NCBI GenBank assembly: GCA_021234155.1
Contig: JAJEKV010000035.1
Coordinates: forward strand, 3,984,224 to 4,048,223
Reading direction: 5' to 3'
Origin: Isoetes taiwanensis
Lineage: Eukaryota; Streptophyta; Lycopodiopsida; Isoetales; Isoetaceae
Length of the DNA: 64,000 bases
Positions 1-11,186 of the stretch are shown here, one piece after another; position 1 is the first letter of the stretch, and every line of letters begins with the position of its first letter. The position numbers and the translations under genes were made by a program. The notes under the pieces were generated by a model. The model made no database searches and was not told where the DNA came from. It was given only the letters and a program-made list of their open reading frames with translations.

Positions 1-650
1 TCTTTGCATGGAGTCAAAGCTATCCTGATCATCTACTTTTGGCTTCTCGATGGATCATCTGGTCAATTTAGAAAAGGAGGAATTTTTTCATCTTTAAAGG
101 TCATACTTATTCATGAGCTCTTTTTCTCTTCTCAAAATTTTTAGATATTACATTAGGAGGGATGGCTTTACTCACAATAACTAACAAGGTGCTGCGCACG
201 AGGGGTTGCCCTCTGGGGGCCCGAGAGTGTGTTTTCATGGGTTCTATTTCGTCGTCTTCTGGTGGGTTTTGTTTGTTTTATATGGAGCCGTGTAATTCAG
301 GGTGCATATAGACATCATCCTGCAGCAAAGGAATGATCATCTAATATTAACCTTTCAGCAAAGATGTATGTTGACGTACAACTTTGCTGGAAATTATAGA
401 TGACTATATGCTATTGTAGTATCATAGCAGCTTGTAGTCTTTACAAGCCCTAATTACATATTGAGAACATGATCATCCTTTTGGAGTGGCCGCTTCGTAT
501 TGAAGATCTAACTTTTATGCTACCGCACTGTTTATAGAATTTCTACTAGAGTTACCAGAAACTGTTGCACTAAGATCTCAAACATTGCAAAGAAAAAACA
601 AGGGCCTCTGCATATCAATACACTCGATGTAAACATGAATGAGAAGATGA
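1..650. other. Intergenic; one short dispersed repeat
   Basis: No coding region is recognised. Positions 188-285 match 45,905-46,000 on the same strand: both have GGTGCTGCGCACGAGGGG followed by a GAGAGTGTGTTTTCATGGG block. Further exons of the SPEF1-like fragment to the right, which is read leftwards, might be expected here, but none could be found. Confidence 0.5.
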
Positions 651-654
651 GATG

Positions 655-920
655 GAATATATTATTGTTGAGAGTATTCCAGTTGTAAATCTTCTGTGCC
701 AGGCTATTTGCAAGACTATAGTTGTGGATCTCCACCAATCGAGGACAGTAGTGAGCCACGACCTCTGCTGCCAACACTGCAAATTGGTACTCCAGAGGCA
801 TTATTTGAAAGGTAGCATATCAATCATATACTTTTTCAACAATTCCTGAAAAACAATTGGAGAGAAAGGAGAACCAACCCAGGAGTATAGATTGGGAAGC
901 TCCTCAGGTGCCACATCCAT
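655..920 (-). pseudogene. SPEF1/CLAMP-like CH-domain gene fragment (two exons)
   Basis: SPEF1 is a microtubule-associated CH-domain protein of motile axonemes. Read leftwards, an ATG at 920-918 opens MDVAPEELPNLYSW, which matches the start of the SPEF1 CH domain (LYxWV). A weak GT donor follows at 878. After a CAG at 779-777 the second exon reads VLAAEVVAHYCPRLVEIHNY and then SLANSLAQKIYNWNTLN. This fits the family pattern VLVAEV...PK.VE.HNY..ANS..QK..NW..LN, and it starts where an SDG^V splice junction would be expected. The stretch between the two (the PLSRPKRN...DFSDG part) is missing, and no good donor follows the second exon, so this is more likely a decayed fragment than a working gene. 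Identification is from memory of the family, not from a search. Confidence 0.6.
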
Positions 921-1084
921 TATATCTGCAGATTATAAGATGCGGCATTGCTCTAGCAGCGCCGGAAGTTCTTCAAGTAATATCCAGAACATTTGTCAAA
1001 CACCCGGAAATCATGTATTAATAGCAATTGCACATACCTATCAACGTAGTTGCCAGGGTCAACTTGCAACCTTCTAACGATTAA

Positions 1085-3870
1085 GCTACATGAGTCACAT
1101 CAAGAATAAATTATTAAGGCAAACATTTCCATGATGCACATTTGCACATGCAAAGCAATCAGTAGTAATATGGATGAAACAAGAGAAACAAGTACAAGCC
1201 TAGGAAGCATTAATACTTAAGGCATCTATTAGTCGTAATTGCCAGAAATGTGTGATAGTCCTGCTCACTTCTAAAGCGAGAGCAACCGTAAGGCATGAGA
1301 CATCAATGTCTGCTCCAATATCCACGAATAATACGCTACCATGGCAAATGAAGTGCCAAGCAAGCTCGAAAGACAAGTATGCAAGATACAAATAAGGTGA
1401 AAGTTTAGGTAATCTACAAGACACTTTGCATGGTGGCCTTTGCCGCCGTGAAGTTGGGAAATGTGTGGGAGTTGAACCCACAATAGTCCCCTCGCAAATG
1501 TGCGGCTACTCATATTTGCGCCTTTGTGGCAGTGTTATTCAACTTCACATGTTTTCAGTCATTGTTAAGCTTGGTTTAGTGTATGCATGCAGTGCTAATA
1601 AATAATGTTTGCATGCTAAATTTAAGGAAAATTAAACAGGGTTAGATTTCGGTTTGTGCATATATTATACTCTGCTCAAGATAAAGTTTAAAAGTTCCTA
1701 GCTTTTGGCCATTGCTTCTTCTAAAGCACAACTCACATAACAAAAACTAGATTTCCGATTCACAAATGATTTCTAAGAACGAATCGTAACACTGGGCAAT
1801 GGGCCTACAAGCAAAACATCACCCAAGTTTTACTCACATTTCATTATCGAGCTCCCTTTGTTTGCCATTGCAAAGGCCCCCGTAGGAAGACTTCCTCCAG
1901 TAAACTGAAGATGTTATAGAACGTTTATAGCCTTGGCTATAATGTAGATAGATGTTGTACCATAACCATAGGCATTTAGCACATCATTAGAATCTATTGG
2001 CTTAGTTGTGTCACCAACTTGTTTAAAATTGTGCCCTTCATAACTCATGGTTTATAATCTTCCCGCACCATGGCCACCGCTTGTCGCAGTCAATCGGCTT
2101 TTCTTTACAAGATAATTAGCGTTAAGAAGTATGAGAAACTAAAAATAAATGTACTACAACGAACATCAAAAGGGATTGACAATTCGGAATTTGAAAGGTT
2201 TAATGGAAGGTGAAGAAACGTTTGACATGTTCAAAGAATGTACAATGCACATCAATAAATTGTGAACAAAGCCTAAACAAAGCCTAAAAGATATATTGCT
2301 TTTGAACAATTTTTTAAGTCAAAATACACGTATGTTAGGTAGATATGCTTTTTTGATTGGTTCTTGTTCTTGATTCAATGCCAGTAACTTTGGCTACACA
2401 TTGAAGAGGGGGAAAATTTAGAAATCAATCGAATTCTTAAAAACTATAATGCACTTTCTAAACCCATATCGGCATACGTTATCCACCTTTACTCAAAGTG
2501 CTAGAAGAATTTATGTGTTCTAAGTAGTGCCACAATGGAATTATAGACGCCAAGCAAATTGCCAAAGCAATGCCTAAACAAAACAACCCTGTGCAATAAC
2601 CATTAAGCTTGGGATCGTACCTTGGGATCGTACCATTGTTTAAATTGAAATAATATGTTGTAGCAAGACAAATCGGGACAAAAAGTGAGTAGCATGTCTT
2701 GTTGCAGTTTAAGAATAGCTAAGTTAGTGATGAATTTGCATGAGCCACAATCATAAATACATATAGATTCATTTTACACAATTTATTTACAACATAAATA
2801 TAGGCATCATCCCATGAGTGACTTGACACTAACATGAAAAGGGATTGGAATAACATAAAAAAGTCTCAGAGTTTAGCTCTGTTGCAAAAATGAACTGGTA
2901 GTGGGCTTATGATACTTTAGAAGTTAGATAGTTTAGCCAATGTCATACCAGCCTAATATATGGCATAACAAATTGTAAAACATGACAATAATCAGCCTTA
3001 TAGCGTATAATCAATTATGTATGTTCGATACAATGCAAATTCATATATAATATAACTCTATTTCCAATATCATTTCCATTGTTAGTGTCGTATAAATAGT
3101 AGACAGCATATAGGATTTCTAGAGAAGAGATGTCACACAATATTGAACAAATTGTTGTTGTTTATCATAGATAGGAACAGTGGCTTGAATATACTTCAAC
3201 TTCCAGCCTCAATTGTTTTGCTTTTTCACCTGTCATATATGTCTGACAAACAAAAGAAATGCATCCAATCATGCTGCTGCTAAACATCATAGACATGTGC
3301 TGCAAAAAAAATAAAAGCAATGCATGTAAGCTTATGATAAGGCCTTTTACTTGGAAGGCCTGATCCAATAAAGCTAACAATCAGGCATGCTAACTTTAAA
3401 AAAAAAACTTACAATTTATTAAAGAGTTGTAGCAATCAGAAATTGCAAACAATGGAGCACAACAAATGCCTTTTGCAAGTGATTTGAACAACTATAGGTT
3501 ATGGTACTTTTGCAAGTGATTTGAACTACTATGGGCTATGATACAGGTATATGTACAGGCCTAGATAGAAATAAATGGGTCTAATTTGCAAGCTTCTATG
3601 TAGTGTATATGAGATTTGCCCATAAATGAGAGGAGCCAATCTTCAGAATCAAAATTATAGCTACAGTTTGCAAGACTGTGTTATGCTCTTTGAACCATAG
3701 TGCTGCAACTTATTTTGAAAATGCAAAAGACCCAGCAAAAGAGCACATAGACATGATACCAATTTATCTAAAATTTATAATGATTCACATGCAGTTTTCC
3801 TTTGCAAGTCTCAAAGTGACGGAGATAGCAAGTAAAACTTGGTCTATATTTCCATATGCCCAAAAGTTTG
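1085..3870. other. Intergenic, AT-rich, no gene recognised
   Basis: No ORF with recognisable protein character was found. The pieces around 3.17-3.38 kb and 3.68-3.90 kb are open but look like chance frames. No terminal repeats or long hairpins were noticed. Confidence 0.4.
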
Positions 3871-3982
3871 CAGTCCTTGGGAAAGCCAAGTCTATACTCT
3901 AATGGCGGCTAGAAAAGCAACAATTTCTTAAAAACAAAGAAGTGATTGTCTACTATAAAATGAACTTCCAAAGCATTCTTAC

Positions 3983-4995
3983 CTTCATTGAATGATCTAT
4001 GACGCTGACACACTCTGAGGATGTCAAGCACATGGCCATATATCTGCTATACCATCAAAGAAAAACCTAAAGATGGAGTAAAAATGGATGTACCAGTTAT
4101 AAGAAGGCGATTCTTCAGCTTCCTAAATTCATACCTCCAGATCGGCCAGTAGCTTTGGTTACAAAAAGTTTCCACTAAGGTTCTCTGCTGCACCAAAATA
4201 CAACTTTAGAAATTGCAACATGGAAAGTCTTTATACGCAAGGAATTTTTTATTTGGCTATGCCAGCTAGGAGCACCAAATATTAAAACGTGCAAAATGGT
4301 AATTATTGACTCTATTCCAAGTGTTAAACAGTCAGCAAGTGTTATTTGGATTGTGCAAATGTCTCTTCTATTTCATGGGTTAACTACATTTGCCCTTGCG
4401 CTGCGCTATGCAAAAGAAAGAAACGCAAGCTAAAACATCAAGGCAGCAATAGTAGGGAAGATCAAGAAGCTTAACTGCGTATCTATTAGTTTGAGTTGTG
4501 ACAATGGCAAAAATCAGAATGGGGAAGAAAAAGCAAGCAATGTCAGAAGCAGAGATTCATAGACCGTACATCTCAAAAACATTCATATGGAAGAAAAAAA
4601 TTCAAATACACATCTGTTATTCATTTGTTTACTATTTACAAAATGATTAAAAGTCATCTTACATATTTCAAGATTTTGGGTCTTGAATGCAAGATTCCAG
4701 ACAGTGATCCTTTCTAAACATGTAGAACAGCCATGGATACATAAAATATAAAAGAAAGGGCAAGCTGGAAAGGTGAAAATAAGAGAGAACAGAAAAGCTA
4801 AGGATGAAATGCATTAACCACATCAAATCCGGCCATTTTAACTTGGTATGATTAGCTTGTTAGGAGAAATACCTGTGAAGAGCAGGGGCGCTGGAAATAG
4901 AAATGAGGAGGCCACTGCCACGCCATTCCATCCTTCACGCAGTGGGACTGATTCAGAAGTTTTTTTACTTCAAGCCAGATGCGCAGAGCAGAGAC
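3983..4995 (-). other. Putative exons of an unidentified host gene
   Basis: Three segments look spliced, reading leftwards. The first is 4995-4873, after a CTTCAG acceptor and before a CAG|GTATTT donor. It is open for 41 codons and contains IWLEVKKLLNQSHCVKDGMA. The second is 4187-4135, between TGGTGCAG and GAG|GTATGA. The third is 4043-3983, between ATAGCAG and GAAG|GTAAGA, and its best frame reads IYGHVLDILRVCQRHRSFNE. The splice sites are good and the peptides look like protein. However, the middle segment is 53 nt long, so the phases do not join cleanly unless there is an indel or a different acceptor. The family is not recognised. This could be a degraded gene or a captured fragment. Confidence 0.3.
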
Positions 4996-5239
4996 CTGAA
5001 GGTTTTCAGGCGCTAAGAGGGAAGTAGAGAAAAACTTCCCGGATCAAAGGAATCTGTGCAAAGGTGAAAAATGACGGCAACCAAGTGATTTGAATTTCAA
5101 TTTTCTTTTCTTCTGATATATCAACACTCCATGCAACCATGTTGAAAGTGTCGCTCGCCTGTTGCAGTTTCCCTTGTTGGATTTGGGCCCTCAAATGAAG
5201 AAATGGTAGAACTGCAAAATCCGCCTTAAAATCCTAAAA

Positions 5240-6320
5240 TCTAAAATCCGGTTGCTTGCTTGCTTGCTGGCTCTATTTTCCCCTTTGTCCATTTCTCTTT
5301 GCATCCTCCGCTCTTCTCTTCGAAACGGCAAGCGCAGCTCGATATGATGATCGAATCTGTACTAATGTGGGTCGATTTCATCATAGATACATTTAGGGTG
5401 TGTGCCGGAAAGGAAAAAAAGTTAAGAACCAAATCTGATCTTCAAGAATGACCACTGAGATCTTCAGGACCTTCCAGGATCTCTGAAAACGCCACAAACT
5501 CTGACTCTGACTCCGTTTTTAGGGCTCAGAGCTACGCTTGAACCTATCCGCAAAATCATCTCTGGTAAATATCTCTGTTTCTTTCTTATCAGAATAACTG
5601 CCCTGTGAAGATAGAATAAGAAGCCACCTGCTCTCATTCTTATGCCCCTGGACCCTAAGACGGAATGGAGGTCGAATATATATATGTTCCATTCCTCCAA
5701 GGCGGTGCATGCCGTAATATGGATCAAAGACCAAGAAAGCCGTGGTTGATCTGTTGTTCACCATGGCATCATAGCGCAGAGAATAGTGGCTTCCAGCCTC
5801 TTTCAAAGTGCTTTGCTCTCAGATTCAGTAGAAACCGGTTACCCAGTTTGCACAGCCTCCCCCAATGACACTCGCGACCTGGCATTTACAGGCAACAAGA
5901 GGTTTTTAGCAGTCACCAGCATATCTTAGGTATATTCTAGCATATACCTAGGATATGCTAAAAACCCACATAAACGAGGGTTTGCCCCCCTAGGGGCAAC
6001 CCAAAAACTAATTGGAAAGAGCTAAGCCTTGTAATAAAGGGTCACAAGTTTGAGTCCTTTTATTTTGATCTTTATAGATGATAATATTTCATTCAACTCC
6101 AATGAAAATTCTTTCCCCTGAATTTTAAAGTCCCCACTGTACTTTGTTTGTAACTTTTTACGGACTTAATTCAATTCTCGAATTAGGGTGATCAACAGAA
6201 TTCTACAATGATTGAGAGTGGGTAGCTGTTGCAAGCTACCTATAAAAAATGAAAAAACACAGGAAATATCTAGTTTAATCAGCTGGACCCCAAAAAAATT
6301 CTACAGATGTCGGTTAAGTG
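5240..6320. other. Intergenic with palindrome and tRNA-like B-box
   Basis: No gene is supported. Positions 5919-5958 form a nearly perfect 40-bp palindrome with arms GCATATC..TAGGTATA. GTTTGAGTCC near 6048 resembles a pol III B box and sits about 60 bp after the palindrome, so a decayed tRNA-derived SINE is possible but weak. Confidence 0.35.
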
Positions 6321-6322
6321 TA

Positions 6323-6409
6323 CCTGTCGAGAGCTTATCACCGGGATTAAAAAAACCGCGCCTTTTCGGGCTTTTGAGGAAAAACCCTAGTGATAAGCCC
6401 TCGGCAAGG
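6323..6409. repeat. Small foldback element (~87 bp)
   Basis: The left arm starting CCTGTCGAGAGCTTATCACC pairs with a right arm ending TAGTGATAAGCCCTCGGC. The arms are about 24 bp with a few mismatches and a ~40-bp loop. It resembles a miniature foldback transposon, but no clear target duplication was found. Confidence 0.45.
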
Positions 6410-7054
6410 GGCCTGGACACAACATAAGGCTAAAAAAAAAAAGTCCCACAAAGAAACCTATGAAGCCTAAAGAAGACGGAATCACGCATCCTAATGTATC
6501 TGCACATCAACAAACTAGAACACAAAGATAAGAAAATAACAACCTCGAAAAGCGAGGGGCTGGTCACGCGTGCCATGCGACAAGAAACAACATGTACAAT
6601 AATATACAAAATTAAGGGAGAGTGGGTGAGAGTCAAGGGAACTGTTGAGAGAGGAGAAAACGCCGAAGAAGAATCAATGAAGAACCTGCAAGAAATAACG
6701 ATCCCCAAACGAACCAGGGCCCCAGAAAATGCATGCATGGAAGAGATGCATGCTTGCCCTATTCGAGAATATCGATCCGATGGATCGGATCGATGGCATT
6801 TTAATGAAAAGTCACTTCCCTGAATTTTATAGTCCTCAATGTACTTTGTTTGCAACTTTTTATGAATAATATTGGCCTACGTTCCTTAAAATAAAGAATA
6901 GCAATATAACATAAAGTTCGTGCATGCGGGGTGAAAGGGCATACCACTTTTAGAATCTGCAAAAGTACCTACATTGGGGCAATTTCCGTAACGGCTACTT
7001 CTAGGAAAGGCAAAATTTCTGTTGAAAAATACAATTTTGAGAGATTCGCACTAA

Positions 7055-7330
7055 GAAAGGCAGCTGCTCAAAACAGAAAAAGCAGCACTGAGGGCTTTTC
7101 TTGGCTAGCTAATAAAAAAAATGTAGCTCAAAGTGAAAAAAGTGAGTCTGAGGGTCGTTCTCGACTAGCGAGTCAAGAAAGATAGCTCCAATTGGGGGGA
7201 AAAAAAAAAAAGCCTTTGAAAGACTTTTTCAACTAGCTAGTCGTGAAAAAAAGCTTTTTTATGGCCTTTCTCGACTATTCGAAAAAGGCAGCTCAAAAAA
7301 AAAAAAAAAAAGCAGGTCTAAAGAGCTCAA
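7055..7330. repeat. Degenerate tandem repeat, ~63-70 bp unit
   Basis: About four diverged copies of a purine-rich unit are present. Each has GCAGCTCAAA, then a poly-A-rich stretch, then CTTTCTCGACTAGC and GAGTC. The open frames across this block follow from the repeats and are not taken as genes. Confidence 0.6.
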
Positions 7331-7448
7331 AGAGAAAAATACGAGAAAGGCAGCTTAAAGTGGAAAAAACATGCCTCTTCTCAGCTGCCTGCAAACTGCC
7401 ATGTGAAGATAAAGGCAAAGAAACTTATCCTTGGAAATGATCACAATT

Positions 7449-8202
7449 TTTTTTTTTTTGAAGAACTGTGTCATCAATATATTAAAAGAATGGTAATGTT
7501 ACAAAGCAAGTGAGGAGGAAGGAGAACTGCCCCAAAGAGACAGCGATACCTCGACACTCCACAACAAACTCATAGAAAAACTGCAACTCCCCATCACCGC
7601 ATAAACCGACCATCACCATCTACAACACCCAAGAAGTCCTACAAATGGCAAACTTCCGCTCTACTACTCCCCCGAACACCGTAAAAGCTTTGAAAAGCTT
7701 GTACCGAAGTCGAGGAATCGAGAGGGCCGCAGTCAATCCCCCCCGAAGATCCACAACCGCCGCCGCTTCCAAATCAGCCACACCAACCAAGCCACGCACA
7801 GATGCAAGGCTTGCTGACGCAAGAGCGGCCAAGCACCAGGATACACATGAAGCATCAACTGCTGGCTAGTCAATCTCACGTGAAACAGAGCCCTAACCCA
7901 ATCCCAGGCAGCTTGCAAGTGAGGGCATAAAACCAGACAATGCTCCAGAGGCTCACGATGAAGGCCACAACAAGGGCAGAGAGGGCTCACATCCGGCCTA
8001 AACTGACTCACAGGGGCATTCACCCTGATACAGCGGTGCACCACCTGCCACAGAAGCAGCCTAACCTTCGGTGGGGGAAGTGAGCTCCATGTCCATGTCC
8101 AAACCGAGCGCCATCGAGAACCCGGAAGCTGCAGAGACCACTTGCCTGAAGGAGGTAGTGTGTCATGAATAGCCAACACCCGGTAAGAAGACCACACAAA
8201 GC
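7449..8202 (-). mobile_element. 5'-truncated L1-type LINE copy (zf-RVT end of ORF2)
   Basis: Read leftwards, this encodes the C-terminal end of a plant L1 ORF2, with the reverse-transcriptase-associated zinc-binding region (WTWSSLPPPKVRLLLWQVVH, then CPCCGLHREPLEHCLVLCPH). A short 3' UTR ends in poly(A), seen as T's at 7449-7459. The copy is flanked by a perfect 13-bp target-site duplication, AATGATCACAATT, at 7436-7448 and 8203-8215, so both ends are fixed. It belongs to the same family as the LINE ending at 35,493: the proteins align over the whole segment and the 3' ends share the TTCTTTTAATATA..CAGTTCTTCAAAAA pattern. With no reverse transcriptase it is dead on arrival. Confidence 0.93.
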
Positions 8203-8329
8203 AATGATCACAATTGACTAACGTACCTTATCATTTTAAATTAGAAAGCTAAGGCTATGCATATATGGTTTACAACCATATATTCTAATGGGTTAGGCAT
8301 GGTAAAACCTTGCCTTTACCTCCAAGAAC

Positions 8330-9961
8330 ACAACCTTTCCACGTAATCAATGGTTTGATGCAGAGTGCAAGGAACACAAACGCTGGCTCTGCCAGGTCAC
8401 AGACCTTGCTTTACGCCCACATGCAATCAGACAGTACCACGTCTTCCTTAAAGCTAAAAAAGCCAGGTACATCGCAACGCATCAAAGGGAAATGTTTTAC
8501 CTCCTAGAACGTCATCCCAGGACCTTCTGGGAACATCACTCCAGCAGTGGAGGCAATACTTGCAACAGCTATACGACCCTTAGGGTGCACAGGCAACATT
8601 ACCCCTGTAAGAAGGCCCAGTGCTGGAAATCACAGAGTCGGACGTGGATCAAAGCTTATAGCATCTTGCCAATGGAAAAGCACCAGATCTGGATGGTATG
8701 CAGGCAGAATTGCTCAAGTGGGCAGGGTTGTCCATAGTACCGGTGCTGATCGCTTTGTTCAACAAGGCATTACAGGAAGGCTTCCCACTGCAGTGGACCA
8801 ATAGCAGAGTTGTTCCCATCTATAAAGTAGGTGACCCGCACTGCCCAGCCAATTACCGAACAATCATGGTCAGTTTGTTGTTTGCAAAACTTCTTGCTGG
8901 GATTCTCGAGCAGCAATTGACGGGCTGGGCAGAGGCAGCAGAGATGCGGGCCCTCACCCAGGCAGGATTTAGACCTCGACACTCAACCATTGACCACATC
9001 TTCACGTTGCTAACTCTGATTGAAGACAACAGGAACCGCCGTCGGGATCTTGATTGTTGCTTCGTGGATTTTGCGAAGGCGTTTGACACTGTGCCTCGGG
9101 AAAAACTTATGGGCAAGATTGCGACAGCTGGGGGTTCCTGTAGATTTATAGAATGCAGTGTACAGGCTATATAAGAGATGCTCGGGTCGGTTGCAGCCGA
9201 CAAGCCAACCATTTGATAGTAGTATCGGGGTTAGTCAGGGATGCCCTCTTCCCCAACATTGTTTGAGCTTTACATTGATCAGTTGGAGAGTTGGCTTGTT
9301 GATAATGGGGGCGACGGAGCTCACCTTCTGCACCAGATCATTAGGCAGTTAATATATGCTGATGATGTGGACCTCCTAGCTTACACACCAGCAGACATGC
9401 AACGCTATCTCGATGCCCTGGACACATTCTGCCAAACGACTAATATGCTCATCAACCTGGCCAAGACTAAGGTGGTTCTCATATCATATTCACGTCAGCC
9501 GAGGATCCCTTCCTTCAGTTACCGAGGGCAGAATGTGGAAGTAGCACCCACATACAAATATTTGGGAGTGGAGTTTCCTTCTACTATGCACTGGGACACA
9601 TCCATATGGCTACGAGTGACGGCGGGCTGGAAGGCACTATATGCAATGCAAAACAATAGTCATAAAGCCAGAGTTGTATGATTGGGCCCATCAATCACCA
9701 CCTGTTCAAGGTCTTAGTGGAGCCTGTCCTTTTATAAGGGGTTGAAGTATGGGGCCCAGTAGTATTCCTCGCGACCTGGAATGACTTGGAGCAGGTGCAG
9801 AAAGCCTTCTTGGTACGAGCACTAGGGGTGAAGTCCACAGTCCCATATCAAATTCTGCAGCAGGAGATGGGATTCTTGCCTCTTCAGAGGGCGGCCCTTG
9901 ATCGCCACATTGTCTATTTTCAAAAGGTGGTCTGTGACGTTCCAGGGAAATATATGCCATA
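8330..9961 (+). pseudogene. Non-L1-like LINE, reverse transcriptase ORF2 remnant
   Basis: The linker before the RT reads WFDAECKEHKRWLCQVTDLA near 8342. The RT core follows at 8698-9174, with NYRTIMVSLLFAKLLAGILE, QAGFRPRHSTIDHIF and CCFVDFAKAFDTVPRE. After a frameshift near 9150-9240 it continues with SQGCP and the catalytic YADD (at ~9357), followed by NLAKTKVV. The C-terminal part (VWGPVVFLATWNDLEQVQKA, then PYQILQQEMGFLPLQRAALD) runs to about 9950. At least two frameshifts and several stops disable it. The GFRPxxSTxD and VWG...QE.G.LPL features differ from the plant L1 copies in this window and suggest a Jockey/RTE/CR1-like or algal-type clade. The exact clade is not assigned, and no endonuclease domain is visible. 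Confidence 0.85.
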
Positions 9962-9964
9962 AAT

Positions 9965-11180
9965 ACGTATATTTTCAGGTCTGTCACTATACAAATCTAC
10001 CTTCATAGCCTTGTATATCATAAATTAGTGGCATAGGGTGCATGACTAAGTTATTCATATAACTTAGCCAACCTTAGGTTAAGACTACTTTCCACGTGGC
10101 CTTAACCTATTGGGCACCTGCCACATGGAACCACCCTAACCTTCCTTCCTTCCTTCCTTCCTTCCTATTGGAGCCACGTGGCAGGAGACATCAACCCTAA
10201 CCTATAATTGGCCAAATCCTAACCCTAGGCCATTTTTCTGGCTCCAACAGTCTGGAAACTCTTTCTGCACTCGAAACCCCGTTTCGAGAACCGTGTAGCC
10301 TAGCACAGCAGCCCCCAGAGCGTGTGCAAATCAGTAGGAGTGGGAGCTACTTCGACCACCTCGAAGACCATGGAGTCGCCGGGAGTAGGAGGGAGTTCCT
10401 CATGAGCAGGTATTTGGATTAGAGTTCTTTGTAGATCATCTGGAAGTAGGACTCCAGACGAGTTAGCATTTCCTGTCTCTAGTAGAGCCTTCCGAGAATC
10501 CTCAGTCTAGATCTTGAACCCTAATCAATGAACCCTAACTGTAAGTTAGATGTATGTGATTAAGTTTAGATGTTCTTCTCATTATTATCATGTTATGTCG
10601 ATATGTGATGTTGGTTGATCATGTTTGCTCCTCTTGTATTCGGAAAGGGGGTAGCATTCGCCTTCTACATTTCAAAATTTGAATGTGTCGGTTGAAGCTT
10701 TGTATCAGACTTTCATTTTGAGGCGCTGCGGCCAGAAGAGTCCGCTTCCGCTTGGCAAGTAATTTCTGGATCGCAATCGAAGATCTATTGTGTTGAAGAG
10801 GAGGAGATCACTGGAATAGCATCGATCAAAGAAGTACCCCTTTAAGGAAGGGGAAATGTCTGTGAAGATGCTAATAAATGACATTATACTTTGCAATGCG
10901 AAGGGTTTATACATTCTTGAAGTACAAAGGTTATGGTGTTTGTGTTTAGATACCTCTAATACAAGAAGTCTTTGACTATTTTTCACAATAGATTCCTTTA
11001 AAAATCTATTGCTATTCAAATTATAGCAAAAATGAGTCTTGAAACTCTTTAAGTAGTAGAAGAACTCTTTGACTAGTTATCCATTTGATGACCATTTTTT
11101 AAGAAAATATGATATGTGACATTCTTATATGCAAACATTCATAAAATTTATGAACATTGAAGGTCAAAGCCATCCTTGTT
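9965..11180. other. Intergenic with (CTTC)n microsatellite
   Basis: Positions 10,141-10,167 are a (CTTC)n run. The CACGTGG and CCAACC(C)TAACC-rich sequence around 10.05-10.25 kb and the GC-richer stretch to 10.5 kb resemble LTR or untranslated sequence, but no partner copy is present. No gene is supported. Confidence 0.4.
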
Positions 11181-11186
11181 TAAAGA

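Noticed and set aside
5990-6070. A tRNA gene
   Set aside because: Only a B-box-like GTTTGAGTCC is present. The acceptor and anticodon arms do not fold into a proper cloverleaf by eye.
6760-6795. ATCGATCCGATGGATCGGATCGAT palindrome as a regulatory operator
   Set aside because: It is a lone short palindrome with no neighbouring gene to give it meaning.
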